The position numbers were made by a program, and so were the translations under genes. DNA of 64,000 nt from Chelydra serpentina (lineage: Eukaryota > Chordata > Testudines > Chelydridae), in contig JBAIAC010000051.1 in NCBI GenBank assembly GCA_037349315.1, positions 29,300,001-29,364,000 of the forward strand. Direction: 5' to 3'. A model generated the notes under the pieces. The model was not told the DNA's origin, made no database searches, and saw only the letters and a list, made by a program, of their open reading frames with translations. Below are positions 55,669-64,000 of the stretch, in pieces. Each line of letters opens with the position of its first letter. Within the stretch, counting starts at the first letter, position 1.

Positions 55669-57814
55669 CTGAAAGTGACAAATGAAACAGAAAAAGCCCA
55701 AAGGTTATTGTAGCCCCAAAGAAAACTCAGCTTGTTGTCATGTGCTTACACACCTGTGTTCTCAAAGGTAGCAACACAGAAGCCCCTGTTGGTATGGTTC
55801 TGAAGATGGGATTTGAGAGGGATAGAGAACTTTCACCACAGGGATGCTGTCAGTGCAAAATACCTCCCGCCCTGCCCCTGGCATAATGCTGCAGAGAAGT
55901 CCAAAAGCTCACAGGAAGGAGAGGAGAAAGCACTTTTTGCTCTGTGTAGACAGTACAATTTCTGCTTTTCCTGAGCTTCCTGGGTGGGTGAGTTCTGTTG
56001 CTGAGAACTCACATCTTTAATGACATCAAAAGCAGAGGGGAAGCCCAATGTCAGTGATGCTAAATCAGTTCCCATCACAGCTTGAATTCTGGCTGCATCA
56101 CCAGGTGAAAAACATTACTTTTTAGACTTTAAGGGCCACATTTTCAAAGCCCTGCACAACAGCAAAGCTGCAAAAAATGCACATGCAAACAGAGTGTGCT
56201 TATTTTCTGAAGCTCACCCATTACTTAGAGCTTTAATGTATGGCTCAAACCGTTTTGTATAGATAGTAAACAGTAAGGGTCTTCTGGACCCCCAGACGTA
56301 GGGCTAACCTACACACACAATCTGGTGTGACTATGTCTGTTTAAATTACAAAATAACCTAGGAGCATCTACAGAATAGCATTAAAACCTGTTATCCAGCA
56401 TTCTTAGCACAAACATTTTAATATTTTTCCTCTTACGCCTAATTCTTGGGGTTTCAGGATAGCAAATAGGTTGCAAATGATGCATATTTAAATGGAAACA
56501 TTTTGCATTTAGACTTGAAAAGGGTAGGAGCTCCATGCACTGCATGTGTCCTGCAGGCTGGATCAAAATATACTGGAGGTTCACATGGCACAACTACTGC
56601 ACATAAAAGGGTAAATTTTCTACTCAGCCTCCACCTGTGCTTGTGGCAAACTGTGTGCACATGTGTGTGCCTGGACCTGGGAGGTGCAAACATCGCCCCA
56701 TGCTAACGATTGCTTGTGGGAGTGCAGATGTTAATAGACATGCAAGTGTTAAGCTAATTGAAAGGATGCACACAACAGTTAGCAAGTATGAAGGCCTTGA
56801 CATCAGCAAAGTGGGCACAAGTGGAGGTTGCCTCTTGAAAATGTATACAAAAATGCCTAATGACTCAGTGTGAGATAGAAGTTACACTGGAGGCTTGCTC
56901 TCTGGGCTGGTGGAGCTGGCACCATCCTTGTCTGGCAGCTCTTTGTTTCTAGAGGGAATGGGTCAGTCTGTCACTCTCTAGTGCCAGTTGTAGAGCAGCA
57001 TAAACCTTCAAACTGCCCATGCTCTCCTCCCACCTCCCAACCCAGCATGAGTGCCCCACACAACTCCACAACCAAGAAAAGGGGGAGGGGGAGTGAACGG
57101 GGCCACATGAAAATGAAGTAATCACACCCAAACATCAGCTGAATCTCCTTGCGATCCCTGTCCAAGGGAAGTAAGAGCTCCCACCCATGGCAGCTTGTTG
57201 CTCATTAGGGCAGTGACTCAGAGATTAGGAACAGAAAAAATAGTGGGGCAAATTTTGAAAAGTGCCTCCCTGCACATAAGGCCTGTTAGGCCATGAGACT
57301 TGCATGTTCCTTAGCAAATGTGGGATTTGCAGGAGTTGATGCATAAGCTGAGCTGAGGCTAACAAGGCCACTTTTAAAATCTGACCCATCTGGTCACATT
57401 TTGTCCGTTTCCTGTCCCAATCCAGCCCCATGCACGAGTGTTCCCTCTACATTTCTAGTGCCTTGTTTAGTCATTTCTAAACATCCCAAGTCTTAAATTT
57501 CTCTGTCCAGTAGATTTTCTTGATATTTAGCCTAAACTTGCCTCCTCCCTTTCCCATCACCGCTAAATATTTCCTCTTCCACTTTTCCTGTCCACCCGTC
57601 ACCAATCTGCAGGGTGCTCAGCTCCTCCCTGAGCTGTCACTTGGCCACACCAGGCAGAGTTGGTCTTGTAGTACTACAGAGTTGATCCCTCCCATGTGTG
57701 TAACTGAGGCCCTGCCTTCCAATTCAGGAACCCTCCTTGGAAAAAAGGGGGTGGGGATGGGGAGGAGAAAGAAAAGATGACATGATACAGATTTCTCCAA
57801 AAGCTCTAACTTAC
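55669..57814 (-). other. CHD6 last intron
   Basis: Intron between the last two coding exons. A short open stretch at 55833-56095 is discussed among the findings; otherwise nothing is recognised. Confidence 0.7.
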
Positions 57815-57915
57815 TGAAAGCTTAACAATGTCAGCCCAGTCTGCTGCAACAGCATACTCCAAGTTTGCATCAAGCCACCTTGGCAATTCCTTCAATGCTG
57901 GTGCCATGGCTCCCC
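57815..57915 (-). CDS. CHD6: CHD6 penultimate coding exon (BRK-type domain)
   Basis: 101 nt with acceptor ...ATAGTTAG and donor GTAAGT. It enters with two bases completing a Gly codon and leaves in phase 0, so it joins the last exon in frame to read ...[16 protein letters not shown].... The peptide [20 protein letters not shown] corresponds to the second BRK-like region that precedes the C-terminal tail of CHD6/7/9 proteins. The preceding exon was not found up to 64,000. Confidence 0.85.
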
Positions 57916-59224
57916 CTAACTATAAAACACAGTAAAAGGATGACCTCTGTTCCAGAAAGAGTTATGCAAAGTTACATAAGAAATATGATAAACTTTCTAG
58001 GTGTACACACAGGTGAGGTGCAGCTGGCCTCCCTGTTCGGGGGCATTACTGCTGCTCCCCAACACTCAGCAGCTATGATCATTTCTTAAAACCAAACAGC
58101 CTGGAGTTTTGATTCCTTATGTGGCATCAGAAACCCACGTTTCACCCGCAGACAGTGCGTGGTGTCCACTGAAGTGCACAGCCTGGGCCTACTCTCGTCT
58201 ACGTCACTCAGAATTGTATCACTGGGAGGAAGGATCTCGTGCCAGGAATGGAAGCCAGCGACTCGCTGAGACCTGGCACAAGTCACTTTTTCTCTGTGTC
58301 TTTGTCCCCCATCTGGCAAACAGGGATAAGAGCATTTGCTTCTTCTATTTATTTGGACTGTCAGCTTTTTGGGGCAGGGCCCGTCTGACTCTGTGTTTGC
58401 AGTGCCCAGTGCAGTGAATGTCTGTATTGGTGCTGACTGCAAGCTTCCTCTGCTGCTCCCAGCCACTGTTGGCTCAACCCTGACTTGTGGAGAGAGGGAA
58501 GTTCAATCTTGAGGGCCTGTTCCGTCTTTGGCCTCCCTGAGAAGCCTGCCGATGAGAGGATCAAGTTGTGGTGATGGTGGCTTTTGTGAGGGGGATGCTC
58601 AGGAGCTGGCCTGAAACTCACTAGCTCTGTTTGATGGTGGTCTCACTGCTGCAGCACAGGGAAGCACAAGGGGAGCTGAGCCAATGTCTTTCTAACTCAT
58701 CAGTTTATTTGATTTTTAATTAAAATATTATTTTTAGTCACCTGCCCCAATCACATGGGTTTGTTTTAAATGGAATTTTGTGGGCAAGTTCTCCTCTCTC
58801 TGTATGGAGAAGATACAAGAACTCAGCTGCTCGAGACTCGCCTTCTCCTATCACAGTGGGATTTGCACTGCAGAGACAAAACCATGATCTTGACTCAGAC
58901 TTTGTGCTACTTTCTCAACATTTTTGAAACAAGTGAGAGAACGCGCTTGAGAACCTGCCCACTGCCTGCACACAGCATGGCTCTGCTCAGGACTTGGAAG
59001 AGGATTTACATGCTGTTCCTGCACTTCTCAATCAGGGACAAAACAAAGACATTTGCACCACATCAACAAATTACAGTTTGTGAAATAACCCCAGGAAATT
59101 GACAGGTAAGGATCAAATTAGCCCCTGCAGCCAACAGCAGGCATTACTTTGATCCTGGAGCTTTAAGCTGAATTGCTTTCCTGTTGTGCAACCCGTGTGC
59201 CTTGGTGTGTGTATCTAGAAAAGA
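57916..59224 (-). other. CHD6 intron, repeat-poor part
   Basis: No CHD exon, repeat or other gene recognised; the preceding CHD6 exon must lie to the right of the window unless diverged. Confidence 0.55.
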
Positions 59225-59476
59225 CGGCTACTAACCTTTCTGTAACCGTTGTTCTTCAAGAGGTGTTGCTCATGTCCATTCCAATATAGACTTTTTTCTC
59301 CTAGTGGTATCTGTCAGGTCGACTCTGGTACCCCCTGGAGTGGCGCCTTCATGGCACAGTATATAGGCACCTACCAACCTGCCTCCTCCTCAGTTCCTTC
59401 TTGCCAGTAACTCTGACAGAAGGCGGGCGGGGGGGGCGCTGTGGAATGGACATGAGCAACACATCTCGAAGAACAG

Positions 59477-60836
59477 TTATGGAAAGGTTAGTAACTGTCT
59501 TTTCTTCTTTGAGTGCTTGCTCATGTCCGTTACAATGTAGGTGATTTCCAAGCAATCAGTCAGGTGGTGGGATTGGAGTTTCTGCAAGACATGGACTGGA
59601 GGACCATTGTACTGAAGGCTGCATCGCATCTTGCCTATTGAGTGATAGTGTAATGCATAGTGGATGGGAGACCAGGTTGCCGCCTTGTAGATATCTACGA
59701 CTGGGACATGAGCCATGAATGCCGCTGATGAGGCCTGCGATCTCATGGAGTGCGCTGAGTGTGGGGGAGTGTGACAGAGTGCTAGGTATGAAAGCCTGAG
59801 TCAGCTCTCTGTTCACAGCAGCTCCTATCAGGCAAAGCAGATTGGAGCTGACTAAGCAGAGCTCTGCCTAATTTGTGGGTGGGGCAGGGCGGGGCAGGTC
59901 AGAAAAGCTAATTAAGCCATTAATTAGGCACAAATAGGCACAGGAAGGAAGTAAAAAGGTGGGAAGCAGGCAGTAAGAGGGAGAGAGAGAGTGCTCTCCC
60001 CTGCTTGTTAAAGGTGCTATCTATGTTGTGAAGGTGGTGGGTCTCCTTTATAAATAAACTGCACAAGGTGTTGGACCAGCACGAGGGTTTCTGCGTAGTT
60101 TGTCGACCGAGACAGAAGCAGGACCAAGGAGGCTCTGTTACAAGGAGCCACCTTTGCCAGGTCATAGCACTTGCAGATGCAGGATGTTATCCAGGAAGGG
60201 ATTCTCTGTGCCGAGACTGGGTTCCCCTTCATCCTTTCTGCGACAGCAATGAAAAGTTGGGTGGACTTCCGAAAGGGTTTGGTCCTTTCTATGTAAAAAG
60301 CCAGGGCACATCTAACATCCAGAGTGCAGCTTCTGCTCCTGTCTGTTTTTATGGGGCTTGGGATAGAAGACTGGGAGAAAGATGTCCTGACTACTGTGGG
60401 AATGGGAGACCACCTTCAGATGGAAGGACAGGTGTGGGTGAAGCCTACTCTGTCCCTGAAGAAGACCATGTACAGTGGTAAGGAGGTGAGTGCCTGTATC
60501 TCTGAAACCCTCCTGGCTGAGGTGATGGACACCAGGAAGGCAGTCTTCCAGGATAAGTAAATCAAGGGACATGTTGCCAATGGCTCGAACGGGGGCCCTG
60601 TCAACCGAGATAGCACCAGGTTGAGATCCCAGGGGGCCAGAAGCTGGTGCACCTGCGGATACAGGCGATCTAAACCCTTCAGGAACTGAGCACAAATCGG
60701 GGTGGAGAAAACCAATCTGCCATTCACCGATGGTTGGAATTCCGAGATTGCAGCTAAATTTGATGGAAGAAACTGCAAGACCTTCCTTCTTCAGGTAAAG
60801 CAGGTAATCCAGGATAAAGGGCAGCATGGTCTCCAA
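59477..60836 (-). pseudogene. DIRS-3 tyrosine recombinase, split
   Basis: Frames 60836-60312 and 60778-60416 upstream of the solo LTR and 59816-59477 downstream. They hold the SARRVSEIQALTS Arg region, a DIFLPVFYPKPH stretch, an MRSQASSAAFMA box (HxxR partly eroded) and an ALHYHS Tyr region. Frameshifts plus a 373-bp LTR make it inactive. Confidence 0.75.
59770..60142 (+). mobile_element. Solo LTR inside DIRS-3
   Basis: 373 bp, TGTGACAGAG...CTCTGTTACA, with AATAAA near 60054. Flanks GGGAG / AGGAG suggest a short duplication with one mismatch. Confidence 0.75.
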
Positions 60837-60916
60837 GGGGGAGATCCCTTTCTGAAGTCACCACAGTGAGAACCTTTTCCACTTTGCTAGGTAGGCCATT
60901 CTGGTTGACCGCTTTC

Positions 60917-63110
60917 TATCATAGAATCTCAGGGTCGGAATGGACCTCAGGAGGTCATCTAGTCCAACCCCCTGCTCAAAGCAGGACCAACCCCAACTAG
61001 ATCATCCCAGCCAGGGCTTTGTCAAGCCTGACCTTAAAAACCTCTAAGGAAGGAGATTCCACCACCTCCCTAGGCAACCCATTCCAGTGCTTCACCACCC
61101 TACTAGTGAAAAAGTTTTTCCTAATATCCAACCTAAACCTCCCCCTCTGCAACTTGAGACCATTACTCCTTGTTCTGTCATCTTCTACCACTGAGAACAG
61201 TCTAGATCCATCCTCTTTGGAACCCCCTTTTAGGTAGTTGAAAGCAGCTATCAAATCCCCCCTCACTCTTCTCTTCTGCAGGCTAAACAATCCCAGTTCC
61301 CTCAGCCTCTCCTCATAAGTCATGTGCTCCAGTCCCCTAATCATTTTTGTTGCCCTCCGTTGGACTCTTTCCAATTTATCCACATCCTTCTTGTAGTGTG
61401 GGGCCCAAAACTGGACACAGTACTCCAAATGAGGCCTCACCAGTGCCAAATAGAGGGGAATCATCACATCCCTCGATCTGCTGGAAATGCCCCTAATTAT
61501 ACAGTCCAAAATGCCGTTAGCCTTCTTGGCAACAAGGGCACACTGTTGACTCATATTCAGCTTTTCGTCCACTGTAACCCCTAGGTTCTTTTCTGCAGAA
61601 CTGCTGCCCAGCCATTCGGTCCCTAGTCTGTAGCAGTGCATGGGATTCTTCCGTCCTAAGTGCAGGACTCTGCACTTGTCCTTGTTGAACCTCAGATTTC
61701 TTTTGGCCCAATCCTCTAATTTGTCTAGGTCCCTCTGTATCCTGTCCCTACTCTCCAGCGTATCAACCACTCCTCCCAGTTTAGTGTCATCTGCAAACTT
61801 GCTAAGGGTGCAGTCCACACCATCCTCCAGATCGTTGATGAAGATATTGAACAAAACCGGCCCCAGCACCGACCCTTGGGGCACTCCACTTGATACCGAC
61901 TGCCAACTAGACATGGAGCCATTGATCACTACCCGTTGAGCACGACCATCCAGTCAGTTTTCTATCCACCTTACCGTCCATTCATCCAGCCCATACTTCT
62001 TTAACTTGCTGGCAAGAACACTGTGGGAGACTGTATCAAAAGCTTTGCTAAAGTCAAGAAATAGCACATCCACTGCTTTCCCCTCATCCACAGAGCCAGT
62101 TATCTCATCATAGAAGGCAATTAGGTTAGTCAGGCATGACTTGCCCTTGGTGAATCCATGCTGACTGTTCCTGATCACTTTCCCCTCCTTTAAGTGGTTC
62201 AGAATTGATTCCTTGAGGACCTGTTCCATGATTTTTCCAGGGACTGAGGTGAGACTGACTGGCCTGTAGTTCACCGGATCTTCCTTCTTCCCTTTTTTAA
62301 AGATGGGCACTACATTAGCTTTTTTCCAGTCATCCAGGACCTCCCCCGATTGCCATGATTTGTCAAAGATAATGGCCAATGGCTCTGCAATCACATCGGC
62401 CAACTCCTTTAGCACCCTCGGATGCAGTGCATCCGGCCCCATGGACTTGTGCACGTCCAGCTTTTCTAAATAGTCCCGAACTACTTCTTTCTCCACAGAG
62501 GGCTGGTCACCTCCTCCCCATACCGTGCTGCGGAGTGCAGCCGCCTGGGAGCTGACCTTGTCTGTGAAGACAGAGGCAAAAAAAGCATTGAGTACACTAG
62601 CTTTCTCCACATCCTCTGTCACTAGGTTCCCTCCCTCATTCAGCAAGGGGCCCACACTTTCCTTGACTTTCTTCTTGTTGCTCACATACCTGAAGAAACC
62701 CTTCTTGTTACTCCTAACATCTCCGGCTAGCTGCAACTCCAAGTGTGATTTGGCCTTCCTAATTTCACTCCTGCATGCCTGAACAATATTTTTATACTCC
62801 TCCCTGGTCATTTGTCCAATCTTCCACTTCTTGTAAGCTGCTTTTTTGTGTTTAAGACGAGCAAGGATTTCACTGTTAAGCCAAGCTGGTCGCCTGCCAT
62901 ATTTACTTTTCTTTCTACACATCAGGATGGTTTGTTCCTGCAACCTCAATAAGGATTCTTTAAAATACAGCCAGCTTTCCTCGACTCCTTTCCCCCTCAT
63001 GTTATTCTCCCAGGGGACCTTGCCCATCAGTTCCCTGAGGGAGTCAAAGTCTGCTTTTCTGAAGTCCAGGCTCTGTATTCTACTGCTCTCCTTTTTTCTA
63101 TTACCTATAA
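60917..63110 (-). mobile_element. CR1 LINE, 5'-truncated, nearly intact ORF2
   Basis: Minus-strand CR1 from mid ORF2 to the ATTCTATG-type tail, inserted in DIRS-3 between recombinase and RNase H regions. Its 3' part is very similar to the CR1 at 7490-10022. Confidence 0.9.
60997..63110 (-). pseudogene. CR1 ORF2 linker and reverse transcriptase, one stop
   Basis: About 700 codons covering the region after the endonuclease and the whole RT. Markers are [59 protein letters not shown] and FADDTKLGG, so the catalytic Asp pair is intact. The only break seen is TGA at about 61957, where Trp is expected (AENW-L context). The endonuclease and ORF1 are lost by 5' truncation, so it cannot move on its own. 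The first ATG at 63147 lies at the truncated edge and is not a real start. Confidence 0.88.
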
Positions 63111-63120
63111 GGACGACTTG

Positions 63121-64000
63121 TACCAGCGCCGAGCAGTACTGTCCCATCTCACTCAGCTACGAAGGTTCCAAGCCGTCAGGTGCAGGGACCTGGGAGATCA
63201 GATCTGGCCACATTGGAAGGCTGACTGGTGTGTCTATCGAGAGGTCCATCAATGTTGTGAACCAATGTTGCCGCAGCCATGCCGGCGCTATGAGAATCAT
63301 GTGAGCCTTGTCCTTTCTGACCTTGAGCAGAACTTTGTGGATGAGGGGTGTGGGAGGAGGCCCCATGTCAGAGGCATCTGTGACTAGCTCCATCGAAGGT
63401 GTGGGCCTTGTGAATGGAACACTGGCACACACCGTGTCTCGTTCCAGCCACTACTGAAGGGCTTTGAGTGTCGCCAGCGGAAGTGAGACCACTCTGTTTA
63501 GTGGATGACAACCTGGTATTTACACTGATACCAGCCACAGTTGGAGAGGGCGCAGTCTGAGATGTGTATGTTGCACGGTGCAAGAGGCCATTTGCCTCAG
63601 GAGCTTCCAACAACTCCTTGCCATGGTGGTGGGGCATGCTTTCAGGCTTTGTATAAGAGCAATATGTGTTGTTCCACAAGTACCCTGGACTGGCCCCTGA
63701 CCAGCCAGTCGTCTAGGTATGGGTAGACCTGCACCTCTGGTCTCCCGAGGGAGGCCACTGCCGCCACCACCAGCAGGCATTTTGTAAATACTCTTGCAGT
63801 TGCCGAGAGGCCGAAAGGCAGCACTGTAAACTGACAGTGGTTCTGGTTTACCACGAATCAAAGATATTTGCTGTATTCTCGGAAGACAGCGATATGAAAG
63901 TATGCATCTTTCAAGTCGAGGGTGGCATACCAGTCCCCTGGATCTAGGGAAGGAATAATCAAGGCCAGAAAGACCATGTGGAACTTCAGCTTCTTCAAGA
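63121..64000 (-). pseudogene. DIRS-3 reverse transcriptase and RNase H, partial
   Basis: Minus-strand frames: RT at 63854-63642 with NQNHCQFTVLPFGLSATARV and the catalytic box YPYLDDWLVRG, then RT end (63679-63368) and RNase H (ELVTDASDMG) with the spacer to 63157 (MILIAPAWLRQHWFT). Small frameshifts divide it. The N-terminal RT and gag are beyond 64,000. This copy supplies the RT catalytic box that DIRS-1 lacks. Confidence 0.8.

Larger units (their letters stand above)
59225..64000 (-). mobile_element. DIRS retrotransposon (DIRS-3), interrupted, runs off the right edge
   Basis: Left end has the DIRS hairpin (59240-59285 against 59450-59495). The minus strand gives tyrosine recombinase (59477-60836), then RNase H and RT (63121-64000). 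Interrupted by an LTR (59770-60142) and a CR1 (60917-63110). It lies in a CHD6 intron in the same orientation as the gene. Confidence 0.82.

Noticed and set aside
54778..55701. CHD7 as the identity of the right-hand gene
   Set aside because: The remembered CHD7 C terminus differs in its repeats and acidic tail; CHD6 fits the tail and the shared chromosome with RBL1 better.
55833..56078. 81-codon minus-strand ORF taken as an extra internal CHD6 exon
   Set aside because: The flanking exons join in phase 0 to give a continuous CHD-like sequence; the available acceptors for this stretch are in the wrong phase. Kept only as a speculative alternative first exon.
58770..59102. 110-codon plus-strand ORF in the CHD6 intron
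   Set aside because: No recognisable family and no splice or start evidence.
61640..61939. Plus-strand ORFs over the CR1 RT
   Set aside because: Reverse-strand shadows that recur over the homologous CR1 at 8992-9294.

Overview
The window looks like vertebrate nuclear DNA, most probably from a turtle. The evidence is spliced vertebrate genes, abundant CR1 LINEs, four copies of a tRNA-derived SINE with a CR1-like tail, DIRS retrotransposons with tyrosine recombinases, a retroviral provirus, and many hAT, Harbinger and mariner-like DNA elements. No bacterial-style operons, CRISPR arrays or rRNA genes were seen.

Two host genes are present, both on the minus strand. RBL1 (p107 pocket protein) starts at 32,401 in a CpG-rich promoter that carries an E2F site. 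Its first six coding exons (32,252-32,401; 22,572-22,705; 20,668-20,868; 817-878; 598-726; 346-506) total 837 nt, or 279 codons in frame. The gene continues off the left edge. A CHD-family chromatin remodeller, best matched to CHD6, ends in the window: its penultimate exon is at 57,815-57,915 and its last coding exon at 54,778-55,668, followed by a repeat-poor stretch that is probably 3' UTR. The rest of that gene lies beyond the right edge. The two genes run head to tail, about 22 kb apart.

Almost everything else is nested transposable elements. RBL1 intron 3 (879-20,667) holds two copies of a hAT transposon with unusually long inverted arms. Copy one is 1,710-3,771. Copy two is 10,344-20,632 and has absorbed an LTR element (itself holding a DIRS element and two SINEs), an RTE LINE fragment and a solo retroviral LTR; it ends 26 bp from the exon 3 splice donor. 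The same intron has a CR1 at about 7,490-10,022 and several short hAT-like elements with clear 8-bp target duplications. Introns 1 and 2 of RBL1 carry a Harbinger element, small MITEs, SINEs, CR1 tails and a long inverted repeat.

The intergenic interval has a gypsy-type gag/LTR remnant, then a DIRS element (35,650-48,114) carrying an internal inversion of its reverse-transcriptase region and, inside its gag, a minus-strand provirus (40,262-47,542) with two 415-416 bp LTRs. A CHD6 intron at the right edge holds a third DIRS copy, broken by a solo LTR and by a young-looking CR1 with a single stop in its visible ORF2. Family names come from recognising motifs and remembered families; no database search was run.
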